The notes: a model not told the origin generated them from the letters alone. A stretch of 17,983 nt of DNA from an uncultured Bacteroidales bacterium (GCA_900544815.1 UQWT01000044.1:1-17983); one strand, 5' to 3'. Counted from the first letter of the stretch, positions 1 to 7,103 are shown. Program-made: numbers and translations.

Positions 1-254
1 GAGGAGGTCATCTGACTTCTTCCGGAACGTCATGTCCTGCCGATAAAAGTATATGAGAAAATGCAGAAAAATGACAACAAAAATGGCATATGAAGTGATT
101 ATACTGGGTCATCTTCATATGCCATTGTATTTTATAGGAGCATTTACTGAATATCCCTAAATAAATTGTGCGAAAGTGTATTAGAAATTATAAAACAGCT
201 TTCCGATAAGATGACGCATTTACGTTGAAATGTTACAAAAATCTGTGGAGACAA
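1..254. other. Left-edge intergenic region, possibly with the last codons of an upstream gene
   Basis: No complete gene is visible here. One plus-strand frame stays open from the edge to a TGA at 54-56 and could be the last 17 codons of a gene that begins outside the window, ending in ...CPADKSI. A minus frame across the first 60 bases is also open, so the reading is uncertain and I do not recognise the peptide. A strong hairpin at 82-126 follows, then about 130 bases of AT-rich sequence in which I see nothing more. Confidence 0.35.
82..126 (-). terminator. Hairpin, probable (perhaps bidirectional) terminator of the GntR/ABC operon
   Basis: A perfect 14-bp inverted repeat joins 82-95 to 113-126 across a 17-base loop. 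On the minus strand the stem runs into a T-rich tract (TTTTTG, then TTG and a further T5 run), as expected for an intrinsic terminator 128 bases past the GntR stop. On the plus strand it is followed by a weaker T-rich stretch, and it lies 26 bases past the possible plus-strand stop at 56. It may therefore end converging transcripts from both sides. The long loop is less typical of a terminator. Confidence 0.55.
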
Positions 255-617
255 TTATCCGTTTATATACGAATACATCTCTTTTAACAACTCATCTTCT
301 GTAATGCCAAGCAGTTGCATCTTTTTGGTAATTTGTGGGACATACTCTTTAAAGAATTGCGCTCGCTGCATTTTGCTAATCTCCTCCTTTGCTTTATCCT
401 TTACAAAGTACCCAATCCCACGTTTATTATAGATTATATCCATAGATTGCAGATAATCGTACACCCGTACAATTGTATTTGGATTTACCCCCATACTGCC
501 CCCCAACTCTCTTACAGAGGGGATTCTCTCCTCCTCTTTCCATTCTCCGAGCAGTATCTTGTCGCAAAGTGTGTCTGCAATCTGCAGATATATAGGTTTA
601 TTTGAATTGTATTCCAT
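255..617 (-). CDS. GntR-family transcriptional regulator, YtrA subfamily
   Basis: This 120-residue protein is a DNA-binding repressor candidate. Residues 5-72 form the GntR winged helix: the family opening KPIYLQIAD, the recognition-helix region IPSVRELGGSMGVNPNTIVR, and a wing ending GIGYFV. Only about 48 residues follow, mostly helical and charged, which fits the short C-terminal dimerisation tail of the YtrA subfamily rather than the large effector domains of other GntR proteins. It is the last gene of an ATPase-permease-regulator unit, 63 bases after the permease, so it probably controls its own operon. The operator-like AGTGTA/TACACT repeat at 2729-2752 is a likely target. The start is the only ATG before the winged helix; its leader holds only a weak AAAGAGAA purine stretch. 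The inducer is unknown. In Bacillus the family responds to cell-wall stress, but that cannot be transferred here from sequence alone. Confidence 0.9.
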   Translation of the reverse strand: MEYNSNKPIYLQIADTLCDKILLGEWKEEERIPSVRELGGSMGVNPNTIVRVYDYLQSMDIIYNKRGIGYFVKDKAKEEISKMQRAQFFKEYVPQITKKMQLLGITEDELLKEMYSYING

Positions 618-680
618 ATTGATTCTCTTTAATGTGTTAGCAATTTAGCTCCTTTTAAACAGATGTATATGTATGTGCCT

Positions 681-1733
681 TTATAGTTGTACCTTTCTTA
701 ATCTAAAGAAGCCAAGAATAAACAGAAGTACCGGTATTGCGTAAAATATAACTTCAAATATTGTAAATATCCCTCTCCAATATTTTTCAATCAAGATCAT
801 AGATTGAGCACCTCCCCAAGGGTATCTGCATCCGTTTTTCTCAATATAGGCATTTACACTGTCTTGATTGTAGTCGTCTTGTGTAATTACAAGATAGTTG
901 TCTCCTTCGCCTTTTAACTTAATTCTAATGCAATTCTCCCCTCCTTTAGTTATTTTTACTTTCGTAGGAGCGTTTTGAGCAGCCGTCATAATACAGCTGT
1001 TATTGTAGCAACATGTTGTATCCTCTTTTATATCAACAACAGTATTCTCATTTTCATATTCGGAATCATATTTATCAATTAATTCGCGTACGGTTAGATT
1101 TGTCCCGTCTTGTATCTCCAATATGCTGTTTAATGCGTAATTATACGTAGCTGATGCGGCAATTGTAAAGGAGATAATGGCAACAATAAAACCAATACAT
1201 AATGTGGCTATGATCTTATGTATTCTAAATACAAGGTTGCCAAGTATGGTGGCAGATGAATATAAAACGGCTATCAAGCATATATCCCAATCAAAATAAC
1301 TATTAAACCACTTTATAGAGTAACCTCTGATTACAGATGGAAAAATGGTAGCTGCAACAGCATCAACGGCAAAACAGGCAGCAATGGCTGTAACAGGAAC
1401 CACCACAATGCATACAAGCAGCATAGAGAGGTATTTTTCAAAGGATGATGCCGGAAGCATAATATAGTCTGTACCCCTCTTTCTCCTGTTCACATTACCG
1501 TATATGATAAATGGAGCAAGAAACATGATTATAGTACCAAATAAAAATATAAGGAAGCATCTCAAATCCCCCTCCATGTAAACAGGCACGTCACTCCTGA
1601 AAAATGAGATAAGGACAAATACAAATGGAAAGAGTGCTATCCCTGTTATCGTAAAGAATTTTGTTATATACTTGGTTTTAAGGTCATTTACCAAAACCTT
1701 CCCAAATCTGTTAAAATTAAATATATTGTTCAT
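681..1733 (-). CDS. ABC-2-like transporter permease, six predicted membrane segments
   Basis: This 350-residue protein is the probable membrane partner of the ATPase encoded 56 bases upstream. Hydrophobic segments lie near residues 26-45, 58-79, 101-123, 150-169, 173-196 and 321-343. The short loop after segment 2 contains NRRKRGTDYIMLPAS, a pattern I associate with Bacteroidota ABC-2-type permeases. About 120 residues between segments 5 and 6 form a polar domain holding five of the protein's cysteines (about 241, 242, 247, 268, 302), which is unusual for a simple permease. An odd number of segments before the loop would suggest it faces outside if the N-terminus is inside. The substrate cannot be read from sequence. 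Export of a toxic or envelope-active compound is suggested only by linkage to a YtrA-like regulator. Assignment rests on context and topology, not on a catalytic motif. Confidence 0.75.
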   Translation of the reverse strand: MNNIFNFNRFGKVLVNDLKTKYITKFFTITGIALFPFVFVLISFFRSDVPVYMEGDLRCFLIFLFGTIIMFLAPFIIYGNVNRRKRGTDYIMLPASSFEKYLSMLLVCIVVVPVTAIAACFAVDAVAATIFPSVIRGYSIKWFNSYFDWDICLIAVLYSSATILGNLVFRIHKIIATLCIGFIVAIISFTIAASATYNYALNSILEIQDGTNLTVRELIDKYDSEYENENTVVDIKEDTTCCYNNSCIMTAAQNAPTKVKITKGGENCIRIKLKGEGDNYLVITQDDYNQDSVNAYIEKNGCRYPWGGAQSMILIEKYWRGIFTIFEVIFYAIPVLLFILGFFRLRKVQL

Positions 1734-1789
1734 GATATTATCTTTTATCTGTTAGAAAACTTTTTATGATTATTCACTACCTTGGTCGG

Positions 1790-2647
1790 CTATTCGCATT
1801 CAATATCACCTGCTATGACCTGTTTGCCAAACAGAGATTTTATGGTACTTTTGTTTAACAGTGCGCAATTGAACAGAGCCTCCAAATCTATCTGAGTTTC
1901 CTCCCCGTCTCTGTTTATTGTAACGGTTGAGAATCCATTCAACGCAGGCTCGCAATAGAGAGCTCCGTCAACCTTTGCAGGTTCAATTGTAAATCTTAGT
2001 TTTTGTGATATCTCATACAGAGACCTATTTAGAATAACCCCGTCTTTGTCTAAAATGATAATAGGGTCTATGAGGTTATCCAAATCTCTTACCTGATGCG
2101 TCGAGATTATTACAATCTGCTCATCTGTAGTATTTTGGGATATAATCCTTCTTAAATGAATCTTTGAAGGAATATCCAATCCGTTGCTCGGCTCATCCAT
2201 TAGAAGCACCTTGGTGTTTAAAGATACAGCCAAAGCTATAATGGCCTTTTTCTGTTGTCCGTAAGAGAGTTTGGTAAACTTTCTGTTCGTCTCAACATCA
2301 AACTGGGAGCATATCTCCTTAAACTTGTCAAAGCTGAATCTTGGATAAAATTTGCCTGTCTCTTTTGCATACTCCTCAATGGATATTGCCGGGCCCGTAA
2401 AATCCTCAGGCAGGTAGTATATCTCGCTTAAAAAAGATGGTTCCCTTTTAAAAGGGACCTCACCGTTAACCAAACATTCTCCGGATTTTAATTTTATTAA
2501 TCCCGACAAAATTTTAAGTAGGGTTGATTTTCCCACGCCGTTTTGTCCAAGTAGCCCGTAGATTTTTCCTTCGCTAAGATTGAGGCTTACATTGTTGAAT
2601 ACAGAATGCCTGCCATAACTGAAACTGATGTTTTTTATCTCTACCAT
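1790..2647 (-). CDS. ABC transporter ATP-binding protein
   Basis: This is the nucleotide-binding subunit of an ABC transporter. Counting from the ATG at 2647 (285 residues), it has Walker A GQNGVGKST near 34-42, an ABC signature in the variant form LSYGQQKK near 127-134, Walker B VLLMDEP near 147-153, the D-loop NGLD, and the H-loop histidine in IISTHQ near 184. About 85 residues after the H-loop have no recognised motif and may contact the permease. The frame opens further upstream to a GTG at 2686, but that start is poorly placed: the extra residues are lysine-rich, no ribosome site precedes it, and homology-like sequence (VEIKNISFSYG) begins directly at the ATG. It is the first gene of the operon, downstream of a good Bacteroidota promoter and an operator-like repeat. 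Confidence 0.92.
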   Translation of the reverse strand: MVEIKNISFSYGRHSVFNNVSLNLSEGKIYGLLGQNGVGKSTLLKILSGLIKLKSGECLVNGEVPFKREPSFLSEIYYLPEDFTGPAISIEEYAKETGKFYPRFSFDKFKEICSQFDVETNRKFTKLSYGQQKKAIIALAVSLNTKVLLMDEPSNGLDIPSKIHLRRIISQNTTDEQIVIISTHQVRDLDNLIDPIIILDKDGVILNRSLYEISQKLRFTIEPAKVDGALYCEPALNGFSTVTINRDGEETQIDLEALFNCALLNKSTIKSLFGKQVIAGDIECE

Positions 2648-2728
2648 TTTTTTAATTTTTATTGTTTCTTTTTTGTCGAGTAGCACAAATAAAGCCTTTT
2701 TAGGAGGTATTTAATTTGCTACTTTCTT

Positions 2729-2752
2729 AGTGTATTAGTGTAGTAGTACACT
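2729..2752. promoter_or_regulatory. Candidate YtrA-type operator, AGTGTA / AGTGTA / TACACT
   Basis: AGTGTA occurs at 2729-2734 and again at 2737-2742, and TACACT at 2747-2752. The outer pair reads AGTGTA-N12-TACACT and the inner pair AGTGTA-N4-TACACT. The site lies immediately downstream of the -7 element, over the expected transcription start, where a bound repressor would block initiation. As I recall, Bacillus subtilis YtrA binds AGTGTA-N13-TACACT, and a YtrA-like protein is encoded in this operon. Binding here is inference. Confidence 0.6.
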
Positions 2753-2753
2753 G

Positions 2754-2785
2754 CAAATGTATGCAAATTAATTCCAATTATCCAA
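2754..2785 (-). promoter_or_regulatory. Promoter of the ABC/GntR operon
   Basis: On the minus strand TACATTTG at 2754-2761 matches the Bacteroidota -7 consensus TAnnTTTG exactly. A TTG at 2783-2785 lies 21 bases upstream, in the range expected for the -33 element. The predicted start is near 2747, leaving a leader of about 100 bases before the ATG at 2647. Confidence 0.6.
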
Positions 2786-2898
2786 TTTTTTTTGAAAATT
2801 TAGTTGGATTTAATGGTGTTGTTAGTTGTAATAAAATGATAATTAATAGTTTATGTTTTTAGTGTAGGCAATCTTTAAAAGTAGAGAAGGTAAAGAAA

Positions 2899-2928
2899 GC
2901 TTTGGCTTTGGCGTTAGCGTTGGCCTTA
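2899..2928 (+). repeat. Degenerate hexanucleotide array (GCKTTR)n, left of the nitrilase gene
   Basis: Five consecutive hexamers read GCTTTG, GCTTTG, GCGTTA, GCGTTG, GCCTTA. Bases 2905-2924 are identical to 4045-4064 on the other side of the nitrilase gene. The 8-mer at 2917-2924 is complementary to GCCAACGC at 3033-3040, and flanking AT-rich bases extend this into an imperfect long hairpin. Directly before the array (2881-2898) are two 9-mers of the type GTARAGARR. The rest of 2786-3047 is AT-rich and I see no gene in it. Confidence 0.7.
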
Positions 2929-2956
2929 ATTTAGTTGAAAGTGTATAGTTTATAGT

Positions 2957-2992
2957 GTAAAGAAGGTAAAGAGAGTAAAGAAAGTAAGGAAG
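2957..2992 (+). repeat. Four tandem copies of a purine-rich 9-mer
   Basis: GTAAAGAAG, GTAAAGAGA, GTAAAGAAA and GTAAGGAAG follow one another without gaps. Two more units of the same type sit at 2881-2898 and two on the minus strand at 4104-4121, always beside a hexamer array. TTTATAGT/ACTATAAA segments flank this block (about 2948-2955 and 3015-3022) and could pair, placing the 9-mers in a loop. Confidence 0.7.
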
Positions 2993-3047
2993 TTTAAGTT
3001 GATTAACTGATTTTAAACTATAAACTTAATTAGCCAACGCCAATTTA

Positions 3048-4004
3048 CTATAAACTATATTGCATATTAGGTAGATAATAACTATCTGAATCTAAATAGG
3101 CAGGAAACTTTTCTCTGAACATACGTAATCTTTGCGGTTCAACTTTGCCTATTATAATCTGTACAGGAGTTTCTGTATAAGGTGTATCCACAAATAATTG
3201 ACAATTTGATAGTGTCCCTTTGTAGTCCGAAAAGAGCGAACTGTTGCAATACTCAATTCCTCCGCTGTTTCCGCTACAGTTGGCAAATGCAACGTATGCC
3301 AGATTCTCTATGGCTCTTGCCCTTACGAGGGGTTCAAGGACATTGGTCCTGCTTTTTGGAAAATTTGCGCAATTAAGCAGTAGGTCGTAGTTGTATTGGT
3401 TGTTGTTACGGTCTTCAATCTTATTGCCGAGAGTTGTATTTATATTGCAGGTTGCACTATCTGCAGTTAGGGTAGGGGACTGGATTCTGCTCCATACCGG
3501 GAACCGGAGGTCGTAACAGATGTTCATACTTATCCTAAGGCCATTCCATTTAAATAGAGAGCGTTTCTGCCCGGGTTTATAAGTATTTATCTCTTCGCTC
3601 ATTCTAAACAGATGATGCTTATCGTACTGCTCATATCCACCTTCCGGTTTAATGAAATAGGCCCTGTTGTAGTATTCTCCGCCATCAATTACCGGAACGG
3701 AAGCCATTATGGCACATCCATAACTTTGTGCAATATTTAAAAGCCGGCAGATAGAGGGGGATTTGTCGGGAAGCAGGGACTCATCATCTTTTAAACACAC
3801 CTCTGCCATGGCATGGTTCATGGTAAAGCCGCAGGAGAACATCTCCGGAAGCAGTATGATAGTGTTGCCGGGAACAATCTCATATTTATCCATAATCTCC
3901 GGGCTAAAGATCTTACAAATGATATGGTCGCAAAGCTTTAGATTGGCAGCTTTATTCTCCCATGCTATTGGAAGCGACACTGTTATGACTTTTATTTCCT
4001 CCAT
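3048..4004 (-). CDS. Nitrilase-family amidohydrolase, omega-amidase (YafV/Nit2)-like
   Basis: This protein probably hydrolyses omega-amides such as 2-oxoglutaramate to the acid and ammonia in the cytoplasm. From the ATG at 4004 (318 residues) the nitrilase triad is visible: Glu54 in LPEMF, Lys129 in YDKHHLF and Cys163 in ICYDLRFPVWSR. The blocks around Lys and Cys are close to YafV, a 2-oxoglutaramate amidase. The frame opens to an ATG at 4037, but those extra codons are read from the degenerate hexamer array, and MEEIKVITVSLPIAWENKAANL matches the usual family N-terminus, so I chose 4004. The protein is about 60 residues longer than YafV. Much of the excess is an insertion at about 174-203, between VWSR and the NYDLLLNCANFP block. 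The stop codon lies inside an ACTATAAACT repeat. It is 151 bases downstream of the transporter and could be cotranscribed or separate. Confidence 0.85.
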   Translation of the reverse strand: MEEIKVITVSLPIAWENKAANLKLCDHIICKIFSPEIMDKYEIVPGNTIILLPEMFSCGFTMNHAMAEVCLKDDESLLPDKSPSICRLLNIAQSYGCAIMASVPVIDGGEYYNRAYFIKPEGGYEQYDKHHLFRMSEEINTYKPGQKRSLFKWNGLRISMNICYDLRFPVWSRIQSPTLTADSATCNINTTLGNKIEDRNNNQYNYDLLLNCANFPKSRTNVLEPLVRARAIENLAYVAFANCSGNSGGIEYCNSSLFSDYKGTLSNCQLFVDTPYTETPVQIIIGKVEPQRLRMFREKFPAYLDSDSYYLPNMQYSL

Positions 4005-4012
4005 CTTATTAT

Positions 4013-4143
4013 GCTTTGGTGTTAGCCTTGGCTTCAACTGTTCAGCTTTGGCGTTAGCGTTGGCTTTGGCTAAAGTTTCAATTATTTTGCTTTGGCATTA
4101 GCTTTTCTCTACTCTCTCTACTTTTCAAATAGCCAACGCTAAT
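4013..4143 (+). repeat. Cluster of degenerate hexamer arrays between the transporter and nitrilase genes
   Basis: Hexamers of the GCKTTR type occur at 4013-4036 (four, diverged), 4045-4074 (five), 4089-4106 (three) and, in the opposite sense, GCCAAC-GCTAAT at 4132-4143. Two 9-mers of the GTARAGARR type lie on the minus strand at 4104-4121. The cluster fills nearly the whole gap between the nitrilase ATG and the transporter stop. In the antisense direction it encodes an Ala-Leu repeat, which I take to be meaningless. I found no promoter of the TAnnTTTG type here. Confidence 0.7.
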
Positions 4144-4155
4144 AAACTATAAACT

Positions 4156-5325
4156 TTAACTCCCCTTATAAATCCTGTCTACCATAAGTGCAATCGCACC
4201 GTCTCCGGTTACATTGCAGGCCGTTCCAAAGCTGTCCATTGTTATGTAAAGGGCAATCATAAGTCCAAGCAGATTATCGTTAAAACCAAGCATAGATGAA
4301 AGTAGCCCGAGTGCCGCCATAATTGCACCTCCCGGTACTCCGGGCGCCGCTACCATTGTAATGGCCAACATAAGTATAAAGCCCGAATATGTTGCAAGCG
4401 ATATATCCATTCCGCTCATGAATGATATGGCGAAGGCGCAGGCAACTATTTTCAATTGGCTTCCCGACAGATGGATAGTTGCGCATAATGGAATGACAAA
4501 GTCTGCCAATCCGGGATTAACTCCATTCTTTTTTGCCTGAGCCAATGTTACCGGAATGGTGGCAGCAGATGATTGTGTGCCAAGTGCGGTAAGGTACGCA
4601 GGAAGCATATTCTTTAGTGCTTTAAGCGGGTTCTTTTTACTTATGGCACCTGCTATCCCAAACTGAGCCAATAGCAGAACGATATGCATTGCAAATATAA
4701 TTGCTATAACCTTTAGAAACAGCCCCAAAACCATCTTTACCTGCCCATCTGCTCCAATCTCCAAAAACAGACAGAAGATATAAAGAGGAAGTAGCGGGAT
4801 AATTATTTTAATAATAACAGATGTTACTAAATCTCTAAATTCAAAAAGGCCACGTTTTATGGAGTTCCCCTTTAGGGTCGTTAGACCCAGCCCAATTACA
4901 AAGGCTAATATTAGAGAGGTGGTTACGCTCATTACAGGAGGCATATCTATTGAGAAGAGTGGTTCTATCTTAATCGTATCCATATTCTCTAAACTCGCAA
5001 ATCCTGCAGAGGGGTCTAAAATTTGGGGATAGGTGAGACTGCAGGTAAAATATGAGAAATAACCGGCAGCCACTGTTGAAATATATGCAATTGCAGCAGT
5101 TATGGCCAACAGCTTGCCTGCACCTTTTCCAAGCTCCGCTATTCCGGGTGCAACCAATCCAAAAATGATTAGAGGAATTATAAATCCTAAGAAATTTCCG
5201 AATATTCCGCCAATGGTGGCAAAGATCTCTGTTAACAGTTGTGGAAAAAATGTAGAACAGACAATACCAAGAGCGATTGATATTATAACTTTAACCAGCA
5301 GTGGCAGTTTTTTGTAACAGTTCAT
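4156..5325 (-). CDS. Secondary transporter of the dicarboxylate/amino acid:cation symporter (DAACS) family
   Basis: This 389-residue inner-membrane protein has the glutamate-transporter fold: hydrophobic throughout, a first hairpin tip reading QSSAATIP at 251-258, a second hairpin with AAPGVPGGAIMAA at 326-338, and a TM8 with NVTGD at 371-375. Residues that define glutamate/aspartate carriers differ. The NMDGT motif of TM7 is HLSGS at 285-289, and the TM8 arginine that holds the acidic side chain (Arg397 in GltPh) aligns with Gly367. By comparison with that family I infer a substrate other than glutamate or aspartate, and possibly altered sodium coupling. I prefer the ATG at 5325; the frame also opens from a TTG at 5340. 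It precedes the nitrilase on the same strand. No clear promoter was found in 5326-5440. Confidence 0.85.
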   Translation of the reverse strand: MNCYKKLPLLVKVIISIALGIVCSTFFPQLLTEIFATIGGIFGNFLGFIIPLIIFGLVAPGIAELGKGAGKLLAITAAIAYISTVAAGYFSYFTCSLTYPQILDPSAGFASLENMDTIKIEPLFSIDMPPVMSVTTSLILAFVIGLGLTTLKGNSIKRGLFEFRDLVTSVIIKIIIPLLPLYIFCLFLEIGADGQVKMVLGLFLKVIAIIFAMHIVLLLAQFGIAGAISKKNPLKALKNMLPAYLTALGTQSSAATIPVTLAQAKKNGVNPGLADFVIPLCATIHLSGSQLKIVACAFAISFMSGMDISLATYSGFILMLAITMVAAPGVPGGAIMAALGLLSSMLGFNDNLLGLMIALYITMDSFGTACNVTGDGAIALMVDRIYKGS

Positions 5326-5446
5326 ATAAATAAAGTTCAAGTCTAAAATGTTTATGAAACGTTGTACTTTTCTAACAATCCCGTTTCAATTTGTAAATAT
5401 AGCAATCTTTACAGTATTATACTTGATAATCTTCTCCTTTATTTGT

Positions 5447-5477
5447 AAAAAAAACGGCGGCTAAAACTTAGCCACCG
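5447..5477 (-). terminator. Rho-independent terminator of rny
   Basis: On the minus strand, CGGTGGCTAA (5477-5468) pairs with TTAGCCGCCG (5464-5455) across a 3-base loop, with one G-U wobble, and is followed directly by eight Ts. This is a textbook intrinsic terminator, about 80 bases past the RNase Y stop. Confidence 0.9.
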
Positions 5478-5511
5478 CTTTATCTTTAACGAACTATAAG
5501 ATATAATAAAC

Positions 5512-5550
5512 TAATTTAGCGAGCAAAACACAGAAGTTACCGCTAAATTA
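5512..5550 (-). other. Second hairpin in the rny 3' untranslated region
   Basis: A perfect 10-bp inverted repeat joins TAATTTAGCG (5512-5521) and CGCTAAATTA (5541-5550) across a 19-base loop. It begins nine bases after the rny stop and has no T tract, so it is more likely a 3'-UTR stability or processing element than a terminator. Confidence 0.45.
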
Positions 5551-5558
5551 AATTTTAA

Positions 5559-7103
5559 TTATTTGGCGAAACTCACAGACCGAGTCTCACGAATAACTGT
5601 AATCTTAACCTGTCCGGGATAAACCATCTCATCCTGAATCTTCTTGGCAATCTCAATTGAAAGATTTTCTGCCTCCTGATCTGAGACCTGCTCACTTCCT
5701 ACAATAACCCTTAATTCACGACCAGCCTGGATTGCGTATGTCTTGGTAACCCCCGGATATGAGAGAGCAATGTTCTCCATATCTTTAAGTCTCTTTATGT
5801 AAGATTCTATAACCTCTCGTCTTGCACCCGGACGGGCACCGGAAATTGCATCACCTACAAGTACAAGAGGGGAGATGAGTGAGATCATTTCTACCTCTTC
5901 GTGGTGCGCACCAATAGCATTGCAGACCTCCGGCTTCTCTTTATACTTTTCGGCCAATTTCATTCCTAAAATTGCATGTGGCAACTCAGGATCTTCATCT
6001 GAAACCTTTCCTATATCATGGAGCAGACCTGCTCTTTTTGCAATCTTAGGATTGAGACCAAGTTCAGATGCCATAGTTGCACAAATGTTGGCCACTTCTC
6101 TTGAGTGCTGCAACAGGTTCTGTCCGTATGATGAACGATATTTCATACGACCTATAAGTTTGACCAACTCTATATGAAGGCCGTGTATACCCAAATCTAT
6201 ACAGGTCCTCTTACCTGTCTCCATAATCTCATCCTCCAACTGCTTTTGGACTTTGGCAACAACCTCCTCAATTCTTGCAGGGTGGATACGTCCGTCTGTT
6301 ACAAGCTGATGAAGGGCAAGTCTTGCAACCTCTCTTCTAACAGGGTCAAAAGCAGAGAGCAGTATGGCCTCCGGTGTATCATCTACTACAATCTCAACCC
6401 CTGTGGCAGCCTCCAATGCCCTAATGTTCCTTCCTTCACGCCCGATAATTCTTCCTTTAATCTCGTCACTCTCTATATTGAAAACAGTTACGGCATTTTC
6501 AATTGCAGTTTCCGGGGCTGTCCTTTGTATAGTGTTTATCACAATACGTTTAGCCTCCTTAGATGCCGTGAGTCTGGCCTCATCCATAACGTCATTGATG
6601 TATGACATTGCCTGTGTTTTAGCCTCATCTTTCATCTGTTGCACCAACATTGCTTTGGCCTCGGCGGCTGTCATGCCGGATATTGCTTCTATCTTCTCGA
6701 TAGCCTCTTGTTTGAGCCTGTCATATTCTTCTGATTTTTGATTTACGATCTCAACCTGTTTCTTTAGATTATCTTTTACAGCATTGGCTTCACGCTGCTT
6801 TTCAGATAGTTCCTGTGCCTGTTGATTAACAGTAAGTTCTTTCTGCTTTACTCTGTTTTCTGCCTGTAGAATAGCGCTATTCTTGTCGTTGATGAACTGC
6901 TCATGCTCTGCTTTTAACTGCAGAAACTTCTCCTTTGCCTGAAAAATTTTGTCCTTTTTGATATTCTCTCCCTCTTTCTCCGCATCCTTTAATATCTGCT
7001 CCTTTTTTTTCTTTAATACTACATTATTCATTATGTAGTATCCTATTGCGCATCCGGCGATTATGCCTATAATAGAGCAGATGACAATGATAAATGTGTC
7101 CAT
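5559..7103 (-). CDS. rny: Ribonuclease Y
   Basis: This membrane-anchored endoribonuclease initiates mRNA turnover. Its 514 residues show the full family layout. An N-terminal membrane helix lies at about 3-25. A long charged coiled coil spans about 30-190, with heptad-like Glu/Lys/Gln-rich sequence. A KH RNA-binding domain carries GRIIGREGRNIR at 217-228. An HD phosphohydrolase domain has His333, the HD pair His362-Asp363 in LLHDIGK, His400-His401 and Asp418 in GDAISG. The C-terminus ends MVYPGQVKITVIRETR, as in other RNase Y proteins. Length matches the family (about 510-520). It starts 29 bases beyond the 3' end of the predicted 6S RNA, and its only visible terminator is the hairpin at 5447-5477. 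It may be read from its own promoter or by read-through past the 6S gene. Confidence 0.97.
   Translation of the reverse strand: MDTFIIVICSIIGIIAGCAIGYYIMNNVVLKKKKEQILKDAEKEGENIKKDKIFQAKEKFLQLKAEHEQFINDKNSAILQAENRVKQKELTVNQQAQELSEKQREANAVKDNLKKQVEIVNQKSEEYDRLKQEAIEKIEAISGMTAAEAKAMLVQQMKDEAKTQAMSYINDVMDEARLTASKEAKRIVINTIQRTAPETAIENAVTVFNIESDEIKGRIIGREGRNIRALEAATGVEIVVDDTPEAILLSAFDPVRREVARLALHQLVTDGRIHPARIEEVVAKVQKQLEDEIMETGKRTCIDLGIHGLHIELVKLIGRMKYRSSYGQNLLQHSREVANICATMASELGLNPKIAKRAGLLHDIGKVSDEDPELPHAILGMKLAEKYKEKPEVCNAIGAHHEEVEMISLISPLVLVGDAISGARPGARREVIESYIKRLKDMENIALSYPGVTKTYAIQAGRELRVIVGSEQVSDQEAENLSIEIAKKIQDEMVYPGQVKITVIRETRSVSFAK

Noticed and set aside
2648..2686. GTG start giving the ABC ATPase 13 more residues
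   Set aside because: The extension is lysine-rich, no ribosome site precedes it, and family similarity begins at the ATG at 2647.
2881..2992. CRISPR-like array
   Set aside because: Repeats are 6 or 9 bases, contiguous, degenerate and without unique spacers.
4004..4037. Extended nitrilase start at the upstream ATG
   Set aside because: The extra codons translate the degenerate hexamer repeats; family similarity begins at the ATG at 4004.
3763..4101. Plus-strand frame of 112 codons ending in an Ala-Leu repeat, antisense to the nitrilase gene
   Set aside because: The Ala-Leu repeat is the hexamer array read in frame, and the rest is a shadow of the nitrilase coding strand with no recognisable start or domain.
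6174..6605. 143-codon plus-strand frame antisense to rny
   Set aside because: It lies entirely over the strongly conserved KH/HD coding region of rny and has no family features.
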